DNA of 64,000 nucleotides from Neodiprion pinetum. Its lineage: Eukaryota; Arthropoda; Insecta; Hymenoptera; Diprionidae. The notes under the pieces were generated by a model, which saw nothing but the letters and a program-made list of their open reading frames with translations, searched no databases and was not told the origin of the DNA. Shown piece after piece: positions 10,790 to 21,833 of this stretch. Within the stretch, counting starts at the first letter, position 1. Each line of letters starts with the position of its first letter. Location of the stretch: NCBI RefSeq assembly GCF_021155775.2, contig NC_060232.1:14172251-14236250 (forward strand). The letters are read 5' to 3'. The position numbers and the translations under genes are program-made.

Positions 10790-11750
10790 CGATGTTGAAT
10801 ATTCGTAACACGAGTTGCGACTGACGATCGAATAATTGGTAGATAGATTTGGGGGCATCCGTGATCGCATACAAGGTAATACATTGTAAACTTCGTCGTT
10901 TCGGGATATATTTCGAGATATACATGCAACATTTCTCATAAATATTTGAATCGAGAGTCGACCGGCGAAGTCGAAGTATAATGCAAAAAACAATAAACCG
11001 GGTCGATTGTGATAAAAAAAAATCAATGAGCTTTCAATTTTCGGATCCAACATTTTCGGTGGGTAAACGACCAAATGGGGGTATGACACCGCCTAAAGGG
11101 AGGAAAATGTTTAATATTCCATATGATCATATATATATATACATGTATATATATTGTAACGTACTTTGACGTTACGGAAAATAAATATGGATCCGCGAGT
11201 TTAATTATCAAGTCAAAAGAAATCAAGAGCGTGAATAAAATGTTGTGAAAATGCTTTAATGCAAGATATGTGTTTCTCGTTTAAAGTCTGAAACAAGACT
11301 GTTTTTGCAATAATGTTGGTTGACGCAGCAACCTTATTCTTTTGAAAGACATAAGAGGTTTATAAACGTCTTTTATCTATGCTGACTACTAGATCATTAA
11401 AGAGGGGACAAAACGGGTGATTTCACCCTTTGTAACAATATATGTAAAACAAGCATTCTTAATAATATTTTTATTTTCCTATAAAATACCGAAAAGTTGA
11501 ATGAAGAAAAAAAAAAAATTAAATGTGATGAAATGTCCCGTATAATTGCAGCCGAAATAATGGAGGAAAAAATCTAAAAAAAATTATGTACATGTCAATT
11601 ATCGAGGACTACATCTTGGAATTATTTCAAAAAGTTCCATGAATGGGTTATCCAAAACGTCGTCTCGATTTGGCGGTTTCGCTCATATATATATATTCTC
11701 TTCTAAGAGCACGCGAGGATTGATCAGCCGACACATGATTGCGAGAGAGA
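10790..11750. other. Intergenic DNA
   Basis: AT-rich, with a short TA-rich microsatellite near 11130-11153. No gene recognised. Confidence 0.5.
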
Positions 11751-11756
11751 TAGCTA

Positions 11757-12245
11757 AAATTTTTTTTTCCGGGTTACCAAATGAAGAAACGAAAAAAAAA
11801 GAAAAATGGAAAAAAATCTACACACTTTCGGAATTGTTTTTTTCATTCCTTTTTCTCTTCTCGGTTATCAAAAATACAAACAAGAAAGCGGGATTAAGTG
11901 AAAATATGAAATAAAACAAAATGTAAGGAAAAAAAATACGTCCACTCTCACTTTCATTTATTTTATCTCTTCTGAGTTACTTGAAATAAAAAAGGGGCGG
12001 GGATTAAGTAAAAAAAAGAGGCGCCAAAAACGGGGAACAAATCGATTCACTTTCGGAATTTTATTGTTTTAATTATTTTTTCTCTTCTGGGTTACCCCCA
12101 CTACAAAAAAGGTGGGTTGAGTAAAAAAAAAAGGTAAAGGAAAGAAGGAAAAAATCGACCGGCTATTGAAATTTTCTTTCTTTCATTTGTTTTTTCTCTC
12201 CGAAAATACAAAAAAGAAAAGCCGGGATTGAATTAAAAAAAAAAA
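11757..12245. repeat. Degenerate tandem repeat, about 106-118 bp period, 4-5 units
   Basis: Each unit has a pyrimidine-rich half around ttttctcttctgggttac and a purine-rich half around gcgggattaagtaaaaaa. Units start near 11813, 11931, 12037 and 12150, with a partial unit before. The strong purine/pyrimidine strand switch within each unit is striking. Confidence 0.65.
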
Positions 12246-12253
12246 TAAAAAAA

Positions 12254-12321
12254 GTGCACTGGGGTCGAACACGTGTCCCGCAACACTCCATCCTAATGTG
12301 GTATCCACTCAGCCACACTGC
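12254..12321 (-). ncRNA. tRNA-like sequence (tRNA pseudogene or SINE head)
   Basis: On the minus strand a box-A-like word tggctgagtgg lies near the 5' end and a box-B-like word gttcgacccc near the 3' end, spaced as in a tRNA. Acceptor and T stems do not pair properly, so this is not a working tRNA. It is followed by a T-run, as at Pol III terminators. A tRNA-derived SINE is the likeliest explanation. Confidence 0.4.
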
Positions 12322-13042
12322 AGTTCCATCCGTGATTGCGCGTTATGTTTATGGAGCTTGCTTGGAATTCGCTGATGGTTCTCTGGAAAATTCAGTTCGG
12401 GAAAAAAAAAATTTCCCCCAACCACTTGCCCATTGCACATTTTGCATAAATGTTATCGAGCTGGCTTCGTATATTTTTCCATAGACTGCGTGTACAAATA
12501 TTCGAGAACACCAGGCGTCACATATTTTCATATCAATAAAAAAATTATATTTATTAAAAAAAAAAAGTATTCGGGCTGGGAATGGTTAATTATTTTGGTT
12601 CAGCATCCGCTAATTGAATTCAAAATTTATCAAATCTGGAGATACTTTTATTCGCTGACATTCATAATTGAAACAAAAAAAATCCCAATTCTTGCATTCC
12701 TGGAAACATCTGTGCGAGCGGGGACATGGATGCGATTGGCAACCACTTGCTCGATCGACCGAGTATATCTATATACTCAGGCTTCGACTCAGGGATTGTT
12801 GCGGCCTAACATCTATCTAATCACAATTTCATCGCACATAAACTAAACTAACTTCATGATGAATACATTCACGGAGCCCTGCCTTTCCTTGTTGCTCCAC
12901 ACAATTTATTACCACTTTTATTTGTATATTCACCTGGTTGGTGTGTAAAGAGGACTTGTCCTATGAGCACAATAAACGCATATTATTATTATTATTATAT
13001 ACTCTGCGAGCGCGCCTAACTTCATGCCTGGCACACGATTGT
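12322..13042. other. Intergenic DNA with ATT-rich tail near 12985
   Basis: No coding frame that I trust. Around 12850-13000 a segment ends in aataaacgcat followed by (att)n, a form typical of LINE 3' ends, so a short LINE remnant is possible. Confidence 0.35.
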
Positions 13043-13120
13043 GGGCCACCTTCGGTGCATGGCCGCCTAGGTGTCAGGTCGGAAATGGGCCACCTTCGGT
13101 GCGTGGCCGCCTAGGTGTCA
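13043..13120. repeat. Two direct copies of a 34-bp GC-rich unit
   Basis: 13043-13076 and 13087-13120 share gggccaccttcggtgc and ggccgcctaggtgtca with one difference. The period is 44 bp. Confidence 0.9.
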
Positions 13121-13417
13121 CATCGCCACTCCAGCCTAGCTGGTATCACGAAAAGTCGAGCGTTGGAGATTTCCCTGCTAATCTCTGGTGCGAGAGCTAC
13201 GCGCTACGATTGTTATTGTTAGATTCGAAGAAGAAAATAATCGATCAAAGAATTCTAATAATATTTTCGAACAGTTCGAAAGTATTCTTTCTCATATTTT
13301 ATCGCGAAGTTTATTTTTATTTTCTCATCTTTTCCTTTACTGCACGGGACGACAGACGTGACTGACGTGTATAAAAAGTGAAACATCTATGATGGTAAGT
13401 ATTTACTTCATTGTTCT

Positions 13418-13436
13418 ATATTATGAAATTCAATTT
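13418..13436. repeat. Target-site duplication, left copy (19 bp)
   Basis: atattatgaaattcaattt is identical to 18351-18369 and flanks the LINE. Confidence 0.9.
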
Positions 13437-13666
13437 TTTTTATAGCTTTATTGCATTAAACAATTACAGGGTTGTTTTTAGCAAGGGGGTAACAAAGTGT
13501 AAAATTTACAAAATAAAAACGGTATTTAAAATTAAATTAGCGTTGTAGAACAATATATAAAATCACGTCTTGATTAGAATTTCAGATAAATTATAAATAT
13601 AAGTATAAGTACAAAAATATAAGTAGTCATTCAGTCAAACAATTACATTTAAACAATTTAAACAAG

Positions 13667-16600
13667 TTAGAGATGCAGAGCCCAGGCTCTAAGATTTAGT
13701 GACTTGGTGACGTAGTTGACAATTGCATAGAGAGTTTTTGCGTCAGATGATGAGAATAATGCTGGTATTTGTTCACTGCTGCACAGTGAATTTTGCAGAT
13801 ATTGATTCCTGAAGCCCACGTAGTAGGGGCAGGTGATCAGTAAGTGCTCGACTGTATCCGGCTCTTTTAGATTACATAATTGACATGCAGAGTTCCGAGC
13901 AAATTTTGTCATAAGGTTGTCTGTGATTAAAAAGCAGTTATGTTTGTTTGAAAGCCTCAGTTGGGCTATCAGTCGCTTGCTGCTGAGCGGAATCTTCATT
14001 AGGAGATATCTGACTGGGACCCGAGGTTCTGCATGAGGCAGGGAGAATTCGAGTGACTTGGAGTTTCTTGCTGCGCTTAAGTCGTTGCTATGAAGGATAC
14101 TTTGATACCGATTCAGAGTGGACTCCATCTCAGATTCCCAGAGGTTGGGATCGATCGAATCAATTAGATCTGACGCGTCACATTCCATTAAAAAAGCTCT
14201 AATCTGTGTGGCCCAGTTATGCGGTGAGGCGGTCGTGGTGTTTTTAGCCAGGTTGAGGAGGCGCAGGAGGCAGATTTTGTGCAAGCAGTTGTCATCCGCC
14301 CTAAGAGTTTTGATCAACCATCTCCATATACTGGTCATGGCCTTCAGAGCCATAGGATCGAGTCCGAACTCCAAACGTACTGCCCAGTCTGGGGTGTTCC
14401 TGGGTAGTTTGAACAGTTTCTTGAAAAAGAAAGTTTGAGCAGCTTCCAGGGAGTTTCTATACCAGAGACCCCAGGCTGGGATAGCGTATAAAAATACCGT
14501 CGAGACCATACTGTCAAATATCTTGTTGTACGCGTTCCAAGAGTCGCACTTTGCTTTAGCCAGTAGGGCCAAGGACGCTCCTGAAGCACTTTTTGCTTTA
14601 TTAGTAGCAGACTGTAGTGCTGCCAGACCTCTGGTAGAGGTGGACACCTCGACACCTAGGTAGGTATAACTATTGACCAAGTCCAGGCAAGTTTGTTTGT
14701 AGGTCCTATACCGAGTAGGGCATTCTCGTATTCTACCAGCTGCTTTGAACACGAGAATTTTTGTTTTTGACTTGTTGACTGTTAGCTGGTTCAGGTCACA
14801 GTACTCTTCGAGGGCACGCAGCTTGCGTAGAAGATCCATATGCGAATGGGCGAAGATTACGGTGTCGTCAGCGTACAGCAGCAAAAGAATGTCGACTACT
14901 CCATTGATGTCCAAGCCATGAAGACCTTTAGATCGGAAAAACTGCTCAAAATCGTGCAAGTATAGTAGGAACAGGTCTGGACTTAAAGATTCGCCTTGTA
15001 GGACGCCTTCAGTAACATCAAAGACTTCCGTGAGACCTTCCTTGGTTCTAACCTGCATGGTCGCTTGATCATATAGAGATTTCATTGTGTTGATAAACTT
15101 GCTACTGACCTTTAGATCAAGTAGTTTCTGCCACAGACGCCCATGGGGTACCGAGTCGAATGCCCTTTGAAAGTCAACAAAAATACCGTATATTTCTCTG
15201 CCATCGTTGTGTCGAAACTGTAATTGAATGGCACTGAGGAGTGTGAAAATGGCATCTGTGCAGCTGCGCCCTTTTCTGAAGCCCATTTGGGAGTCCGGCA
15301 GGACCTTTTCCTTATCCATCCATAGAACTAATCGTTTCTTTAAAATGTTGGTGAATATCTTGGTAATTATATTAATAAGAGCGATGCCTCGGTAATTGCT
15401 TGGGTCAGACTTGGCACCTTTTTTATGCAGCATTGACAACCATATCTTTGCCCAATTTTTTGGTACACGCTCTTCATTGAGCACTCTGTTGAATAGAACT
15501 ATTAGCAAGTTTGTATGCTGTGCCGTTAGAGTTTGGAATAGTTCATTGGTCAGTAAGTCGGAGCCGGCAGCTTTGCCGGGTTTCAGAGATTTAAGAACCG
15601 AGTTGAGCTCCGGAAACCAAATTTCAGCATCAAGGATGTCGTTTGTGATGCTTGCAGAAATAGAAGGCGTGACAACTCTTGGCTTGGAGATCGCAGCATA
15701 AAACTTGTTCCAGCTGTCAATTGAGACGTCAGGGGAAGAGCTGTGCTTGAAGCTGAATTTTCTAACTGCGGCCCAGAAGTCTGTTGGAGCCGTGACGTTG
15801 GCAAAAGCCGATTTTATACTGTCAATGTGAGCTTTTTTCTTAGCTTTGCATATTTCCCGGTACTTATTTTTACAAAGAGTGGCATCCTGTTTGAGTATAT
15901 TATTGCCTCGAACGTTTTTAAGTTTTTTTAATGCTTTTCTTAGCTCGCTTTTTGCTACCTTACAGCTTGAGTCAAACCACGGGTTGCGAGTAGTCCAGCT
16001 ATTTCCGGCGAAACCTAGAGTTTTCACCAGGTTAGCTTTTTCAGCAGCAATGTACATGTGGCAATGCAGGAGCGACTGTAAGTTGTCAGTTGCTAGGGTT
16101 TCCGTGTCAGCTGGAATCAAGAGATTAGACAGTTGTTCAAGGTACGGATCGGCAGCGTTATTCGTCCATTTAATCTTGGAAAATTGTGGTTTTTTCGGGT
16201 TATCATTTTTAACTGGCGGAGTATAGGTTTCCAGCGAGATACTGAGACATACTGGATAATGGTCGGACATGGACGGCTCCATTTGAACTACCAGATCGTT
16301 TACAAGGCGCAGAGACGGTATGTCAATCCAAATTAAGTCAATGATTGATGAGCCAAGGTTTTCGTACGTCGGTTGAGCTGGAGAATCACTGACTGTCCTC
16401 CCATTCAAAAGTACAAAGTCGTTGTCAACCATGAATTCCGTGATCATCCGACCCCTTTCACAGGTAAAATTATCAGTAGTGCGAAAAATGTCGTATAATT
16501 GGCTTCCGGTGAAGAGATCAGCTGGCCACGGATTCAGGGAGCCGACTTTAGCGTTCATGTCACCGCCTATAATAAACAAGTCGTATGTGCGCTGAGTTTT

Positions 16601-17023
16601 GATGTCGTCGATGATGCTCTGAAAAATATCGAGTAAGTAACGGAGGTCGAGACATTTGCGGAAGTATACTGACCCAATAACAGCTACGGATGATCCAAGT
16701 TGAATTTCAGTGAAGATCCACCAAGGGGAAGCTTCGATTAACGAGGAGTTATATTGTGTATTAACTGCTGTTATTAGACCGCCGCTTGCTCTACCTACTG
16801 CATGTTCTCTCAACGCCTCGGACCAAAAGATGTTGTATTTATTCAGATAAACAGGTGTGTACGTATGGGTTATCCAAGTTTCACAAGCTGCGATGATGTC
16901 GGAATCTCCAATTATTGAGCTTGGCTCAAGGTTCGAGAAGCCATGAAGGTTCCAAAATGTGATTTTGACTGTAGATGTTCCCACGGGTGTGCTAATTACT
17001 TTTTTGACTTTGATTCTGTCCAC
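13667..17023 (-). CDS. LINE ORF2: AP endonuclease-reverse transcriptase
   Basis: 1118 residues with no interruption. The N-terminal apurinic-type endonuclease (about residues 20-265) shows FWNLHGFS, IIGGDMNAKVG (about 152) and SMSDHYPVCLS (about 253). The reverse transcriptase (about 450-780) has SNYRGIALIN, GFRKGRSCTDAIF, motif A FVDFQRAFDSV and motif C YADD at residues 717-720. A C-terminal CCHC knuckle is seen as CQLCN...EHLLITCP (about 1045-1066). The protein nicks target DNA and copies the element RNA. The start ATG at 17023 lies inside the ORF1 end, so ORF2 is probably expressed by reinitiation or a translational coupling mechanism. Confidence 0.97.
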   Translation of the reverse strand: MDRIKVKKVISTPVGTSTVKITFWNLHGFSNLEPSSIIGDSDIIAACETWITHTYTPVYLNKYNIFWSEALREHAVGRASGGLITAVNTQYNSSLIEASPWWIFTEIQLGSSVAVIGSVYFRKCLDLRYLLDIFQSIIDDIKTQRTYDLFIIGGDMNAKVGSLNPWPADLFTGSQLYDIFRTTDNFTCERGRMITEFMVDNDFVLLNGRTVSDSPAQPTYENLGSSIIDLIWIDIPSLRLVNDLVVQMEPSMSDHYPVCLSISLETYTPPVKNDNPKKPQFSKIKWTNNAADPYLEQLSNLLIPADTETLATDNLQSLLHCHMYIAAEKANLVKTLGFAGNSWTTRNPWFDSSCKVAKSELRKALKKLKNVRGNNILKQDATLCKNKYREICKAKKKAHIDSIKSAFANVTAPTDFWAAVRKFSFKHSSSPDVSIDSWNKFYAAISKPRVVTPSISASITNDILDAEIWFPELNSVLKSLKPGKAAGSDLLTNELFQTLTAQHTNLLIVLFNRVLNEERVPKNWAKIWLSMLHKKGAKSDPSNYRGIALINIITKIFTNILKKRLVLWMDKEKVLPDSQMGFRKGRSCTDAIFTLLSAIQLQFRHNDGREIYGIFVDFQRAFDSVPHGRLWQKLLDLKVSSKFINTMKSLYDQATMQVRTKEGLTEVFDVTEGVLQGESLSPDLFLLYLHDFEQFFRSKGLHGLDINGVVDILLLLYADDTVIFAHSHMDLLRKLRALEEYCDLNQLTVNKSKTKILVFKAAGRIRECPTRYRTYKQTCLDLVNSYTYLGVEVSTSTRGLAALQSATNKAKSASGASLALLAKAKCDSWNAYNKIFDSMVSTVFLYAIPAWGLWYRNSLEAAQTFFFKKLFKLPRNTPDWAVRLEFGLDPMALKAMTSIWRWLIKTLRADDNCLHKICLLRLLNLAKNTTTASPHNWATQIRAFLMECDASDLIDSIDPNLWESEMESTLNRYQSILHSNDLSAARNSKSLEFSLPHAEPRVPVRYLLMKIPLSSKRLIAQLRLSNKHNCFLITDNLMTKFARNSACQLCNLKEPDTVEHLLITCPYYVGFRNQYLQNSLCSSEQIPALFSSSDAKTLYAIVNYVTKSLNLRAWALHL

Positions 17024-18093
17024 TCCATGCTGCCCGAATGCAAGCTGGAGTTCCTTGATTGAGGCATCATCTTGTTTGTTTCCGGGTTCCAGGAGTAGAC
17101 AAGATCGTCCACCAGAATTTTATTCCCTTTTCTTACGGGTTTTTTACTTTCGCTTCTTAGTTGTTTAGCGAGCGTTCTGACATTCCAGTCTATTTCGCGC
17201 TCCCTGGCTGATTTGTCTGGCTCAATAAAAATGTTAGTACCGGTCAATTTAATTTTTTTGTTCTTTAGTATTAGATTTTTTATATTTATATCAAATAGGT
17301 CGACTATAAGCCTCTTGGTGAATTCCGTTATTTCAATTCTAAGGATATTGACCCCAAAATTGGAATTCAAGAACGTTTTGACCTCCTCCGTGTGATTGTT
17401 TGTGGATAGAGTGAGGCCTACTATCGAGATTTTAGTCTTCTTATTTTCCTTTTCAAGAAAATCAATTCTATTACTGAGTTGCGAGATTCTGTCACGTTCC
17501 TCTTTTGAGAGTGGAGAAACTTTTAAGTTGTTAAGTTCATCTTTCTTCACTGTGCTGTCTTCCAGAGCTTTAACTCGTTTAGTTAGATCGATCTTGGTTC
17601 CCTGTAAGTCGGTTTTTAATTCTGCTAGGTTTCGCTGTATATTCTCAAAGGCTGTTGCGTCATCTTCGAACTTTTTGTTCAGTTTATCGGTGAGCACCTT
17701 GAGCTTAGTTTCCTGGTCAGACCTGAGGCCTCTCAATTCCTCCAGTATTTTATCCATCGCTGAATCACTGTTATCAATTGGGTCCAGGTAGTCTTCTAAC
17801 TCCGCATAATCTGTCTTCTTAAAAGTCTTCGAAGGCTGTTTCGGCTCTTCTGTGGGAGATTGACCGGAACTGTGTCTTTTCCTCTTGGTTTCGATAAAGT
17901 TGGTTATTGGAGTGCAGGTGTTGGCAGCTTCTGCAAGGAGTTGCTGGGTGGATAGTCGCCCTTTTCTTGACGGGGCCGCAGGTGTGACACCGGCTATAGA
18001 GTTGTTGTGATTCAAAACGAGGCGGGGTTTGGCTAGCAGTGGCGCCACAGGTGTGGGGTCAGAATTTGACCGTGAGATGTCGCCTGTATTCAT
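16996..18093 (-). CDS. LINE ORF1: coiled-coil RNA-binding protein
   Basis: 365 residues. The N-terminus is low-complexity. A long coiled coil lies around residues 110-190 (leucine-spaced, e.g. LKVLTDKLNKKFEDD). This is followed by an RRM-like region (KISIVGLT) and a C-terminal segment with REREIDWNVRTLAKQL and GNKILVDDLVYSWNP, the usual layout of ORF1p in L1-, Kiri- and Crack-type LINEs. The protein would coat element RNA and trimerise through the coiled coil. No zinc knuckle is seen. It overlaps ORF2 by 28 bp in another frame. Confidence 0.88.
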   Translation of the reverse strand: MNTGDISRSNSDPTPVAPLLAKPRLVLNHNNSIAGVTPAAPSRKGRLSTQQLLAEAANTCTPITNFIETKRKRHSSGQSPTEEPKQPSKTFKKTDYAELEDYLDPIDNSDSAMDKILEELRGLRSDQETKLKVLTDKLNKKFEDDATAFENIQRNLAELKTDLQGTKIDLTKRVKALEDSTVKKDELNNLKVSPLSKEERDRISQLSNRIDFLEKENKKTKISIVGLTLSTNNHTEEVKTFLNSNFGVNILRIEITEFTKRLIVDLFDINIKNLILKNKKIKLTGTNIFIEPDKSAREREIDWNVRTLAKQLRSESKKPVRKGNKILVDDLVYSWNPETNKMMPQSRNSSLHSGSMEWTESKSKK

Positions 18094-18350
18094 TTACGGA
18101 GTCAGGAAACGTAAACAATCATAAACACGCCAGCTGAGCACACACCGTGTTATCAGGAAAAACAGAATTTTATATGCTAAACTCGAAAGGATTTAAAGAT
18201 TTGTATCTGCAGACTTTAATCACTTGTTTCTACACAGAATATGCACGTTTTTATAATTTTTTATACAGAATTTATTAACTAGCAAGATTAAATATGATAG
18301 AGCGACACAAGACACGTCTGTTCACTATAGATGCTCAGTGGCGCCCCCCC

Positions 18351-18369
18351 ATATTATGAAATTCAATTT
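18351..18369. repeat. Target-site duplication, right copy (19 bp)
   Basis: Identical to 13418-13436. Confidence 0.9.
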
Positions 18370-18499
18370 GGCAATCATATTCGTCTTGCAATAAATAATT
18401 AATATACGAGCATCATTCAGAATAGATATTTATTTGTATGGTGCTTATATGATCATTCTCAATTATGTGCTTAATTGCAAAAAAGAATATGCCTGAAAA

Positions 18500-21145
18500 A
18501 CTGAGATGTAACTTTTCCCCCGTGTAACGACCATCTCTGGTATCTTCTCTTTTTGTCCTTGGTGAAGGGTGATTTCTTGAAGAGAGGAAGTGGATTACAG
18601 CGCCATGGATCTGTTAGATAGGGTACAGTTCACAGCTTTTTCTCTAAAAAGGCAAAATCAGTATCTGAGGAACTAGCTGGGTCATCTTCGTCGATGCCTT
18701 CTAGTTCTTCGGGACAGGATAGTAACGCACCCACTGATGCTGATGCCGGACTTGTTAGTATTGGATGCGAATCGTCTGACTCTGCTGTCGAAAAAGAAAA
18801 CGAAGCCCGGGCTCAGTTTCAGTTTTCATCAGATATCGGTTGCTACATAGGGCATACTAACATTATAACTAGATGATTTTACTAAAGCTATGCTACTCGA
18901 GCGACACTGGACACCGCCTCTACATTATCATTTTCCTTACTGTGTCGTTACTAAGAAAGGGAAAGAGCTAAAGAAGTATGCCCAGAGATCGCATCTGGAA
19001 AAGTTTCACTGAATCGAGAGCGTTTGCGACCAATTATCAGCAGCATAATATTCTGTGGTCGTCAGAATATTCTTTTGCGTGTTCACAGGGATGATGGTGC
19101 ATTGTACCATTCCAGTAGTGATGATCATGAAGAGGACAGCCCTGTCGTTAATGATGGCAACTTCAGAGATTTGTTGCGCTTCAGAGTTGATTCTGGTGAC
19201 TTAAACCTACGCCGTCATCTAGAAACCGCTTCTTCCAATGCAACGTACATAAGCAAAACTGTACAGAAGCAGCTCATCGACGTATGCAAAGGAGAGATCC
19301 AGGAAGTCATGTTCGACAGAGTTAAAAAAGCAAAATTCTTTTCCATTATGTTTGACGAAACAACTGATATATCTCACATCGAGCAACTCAGTCTATCGTA
19401 TCGCTACCTCCACGATGGAGCTCTTAGAGAGGATTTTATCACATTCTGTAATGCGTGTGTGATTATTCGTCCTGAAGATGCATCTGAAGAACTTCGTCTC
19501 ACTGGCATTGCCCTGGCACACATAGTTGAAGATCTTTGCAAGAGATTTAATGTGGATCTGACGAAGTGCGTTGGAATCGACACTGACAGTTGCTCAGTTA
19601 TGGCTTCTGAAACGAAGGGTGCCATTCAAGAACTCATCAACATAGCCATCCACGCGAAACGCTGTCCTTGTAGTAACCATATCCTGAACAATTCACTAGC
19701 AATGTCTTCTAAGGTCGTGCTCTGTCGCAATACATCGGCAACAATGAAGAAAATCGTTGCGTTTGCTAATGTCTCGGTAAAGAGACATAAAGTCTTTCAA
19801 GAAGCACTTGGCGGAACTGCACTTCAGGGGATCTGCGAGACGCGTTGGGTTGAGAGGCATGACGGGTACCTATAGTTTCAGGGCGACACATTGGTGAAAA
19901 TATGTGATGTTCTCGACCAAATTTCATCGTGGAAAGATAGTAAAACTGCATCTGATGCTCAATGCCTTCGACAAGCTTTGCGCAGTCCGGAGTTTATTAT
20001 CTCTTCTATTTGCCTGAGTGACGTATTAGGTGAGAGTTATATTTTATTTCCTTCCGCAGTAACAGCGCTCAGCACTATTCAGAGCTTCATTTTCACTTAC
20101 TTTTATCCATCACGTTTCAATGACAACTGTGTCACTCAGCCGCTTTCTTAAAACATCGTCTATAGACTTGAAGAGAGCAACAGATGCCATGAAAGATACC
20201 ATGAGCATCTTAGAGCAGAAGAGACAGGAAGCTGATTCTGTTTTCAGGCAACTGTTTTCGGAAGCGCAAGAGCTTGCTGCACAATTGGATATAGAGCTGA
20301 AGGCACCGCATACTGCTTCACGGCAGATACATCGAGAGAATTATCAGCCAGGTCAGTCCACTGAGAAGTATTTCCGGAGAGCAATATACATCCCTTTCTA
20401 AGACAATATCATCTCTGATCTAAGAGAAAGGCTCTCCCCTGATGTAATGAATCTTTTCAGTCTGCGAGTTTTCTTGCCTCGCACAACGTATGCAGAAGAA
20501 GATCTTATAGCTGTGCGTAAAGCCGCGAATATATACAAGCAACTCCTAGATGCTCCTGTCTCCACTGTCTTGACGGAATTTCAACTGTGGATTGCCAAAT
20601 GGAAACGCGAAGTGGTGTTGCATTTCCCAATAATTTGATACAGATTGTAGATCTATACCCTTTTATCAACACATTTCTTAGAATTGTAGCCACATTGCCA
20701 GTTAGTTGATCAACAGCGGAGCGTACGTTTTCAATCCTCCGCCGTCTCAAGACTTGGCTCAGGGCAACTATGGAAGAGCAGCGGCTCACTGGGCTTGCTT
20801 TACTGTATATCCATCGAGACATTGACCTCGATATCGACGCTGTCATTACAAAATTTGCTAAGTGCATCAAAAGACGTCTTGAATTCGTTTTGTAACTGTA
20901 GGCATTCTTTGGCGAGTTCAAGTATGCCCATGGATTAGAAGAATAGCGATGAAGTATGTGGGGTATGAGTTTTGGTTATTGTATGTATCCGAGCTCACTA
21001 AAAATGTCCATTATACTATTATATGTCTGATATTAATAAAACTATATATGAGTTCTTGAAAACGTTGGTCTAATTCAGTTCACCTGTACTTCGATACGAC
21101 CATGACCCCCCCCCCCCCCAAATCAGAAGTCTGGATCCACCCCTG
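18500..21145 (+). mobile_element. hAT-family DNA transposon (ZMYM1/DUF4371 type), decayed
   Basis: Encodes a broken transposase and ends at 21145 in tggatccacccctg, matching the CAGGGGTGGATCCA type of hAT terminus in inverted orientation. I could not find the matching left terminus, so the left boundary is approximate. A long C run (21108-21120) lies just inside the right end. Confidence 0.7.
18605..20895 (+). pseudogene. hAT transposase, DUF4371 plus dimerisation domain, broken
   Basis: The longest intact stretch is 19024-19875 (283 residues). It contains FFSIMFDETTDISHIEQLSL, CVGIDTDSCSVM and ETRWVERHD, typical of DUF4371-type hAT proteins such as ZMYM1-like and THAP0-like proteins. The C-terminal dimerisation region is recognisable at about 20720-20895 (IRRLKTWLRATMEEQRLTGL and IHRDIDLDID). 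Stops and shifts occur near 18675, 18870, 19875, 20150 and 20640. The enzyme would catalyse cut-and-paste transposition, but this copy cannot. Confidence 0.85.
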
Positions 21146-21673
21146 CCCATATAAGACGGTTCTCCTTACCTCTACCCTCCACATTGAAAACGAAGCAAAG
21201 TGGATCGATGGAACAACGATTGATCGATAAAAAGGGCGCCACTAACGACAAGCCTATGGTAACGCTCTCATGGGTATCACGAACTGTCGGTTAGGGTAGA
21301 GGTAACTCCATTTTGCGGTGAACGTAAGAAACAAAACAGGTCTGACGAATAAAAAAGTGACTAATCGATGAAAGGGGCACCACTTGCATCAACATTTCGG
21401 TTGGTAAGATGCCAACCCATTCAACAGCACAAAATTTAAAACATCTGCTCATGTGACAGCGCATCGTCTCATTATTGAACTCTCCGTCAATAGAATCGAC
21501 CGGTAGTATAAATGGCGCCATTTATGGTAACGCTCTTGTCGGTAACACCTCCGTCGGAGAGGCAGGGAATATTACTCCTTGAGGGTCATACCGACTGTCG
21601 GTGACATAGGGATCGGCGTTAACTCTGTCGGTACACCACCATTGTGATCCAGAACTCTCGTATCTTATCCACT
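21146..21673. mobile_element. Orphan Polinton-type terminal repeat, right-end orientation
   Basis: Read on the minus strand, the outer end (21673 inwards) starts agtgg, then ttctgga, then a tgtaccgacag word. It follows the same succession of words as the left end of the right Polinton (55589 inwards). Deeper in, gtggcgcc and atcgatcaatcg (about 21204-21235) correspond to 56046-56115. Internally it contains imperfect direct repeats around ggtaacgctct (21255 and 21535). No Polinton gene is attached; the hAT right end abuts it at 21145. Confidence 0.6.
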
Positions 21674-21833
21674 TTTATGATAAATATTTGAATAATTACA
21701 CGAAGTTCGGTAGCTTAAAACTCTGCACATGAGGTTGATTCATCAAAATTTCATGTATATGAAGCGATATACGTAGCACTGAGTGCTCAGTGCATTGAAC
21801 ATGGTCAGGTAGACGAAATAACAAAGTATATCT

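Larger units (their letters stand above)
13437..18350 (-). mobile_element. Full-length two-ORF non-LTR retrotransposon (Jockey/CR1-L2-like group)
   Basis: It runs from 18350 (5' end, starting with a G-run and a cgccactg word on the minus strand) to 13437 (3' end, short A tail of about 5-8 A). It contains uninterrupted ORF1 and ORF2 overlapping by 28 bp. A perfect 19-bp direct repeat flanks it, the signature of target-primed reverse transcription. Intact ORFs and identical duplications indicate recent insertion. The clade is uncertain: the endonuclease plus RT plus C-terminal CCHC layout and the ORF1 type suggest the L2/Kiri side of the group. Confidence 0.93.

Noticed and set aside
12254..12321. 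Functional tRNA gene
   Set aside because: Box A and box B are present but acceptor and T stems do not pair, so only a pseudogene or SINE head is supported.
18336..18350. cagtggcgccccccc as a hAT left terminus
   Set aside because: The 19-bp duplication places this sequence inside the LINE 5' end, and it does not match the right hAT terminus at 21145.
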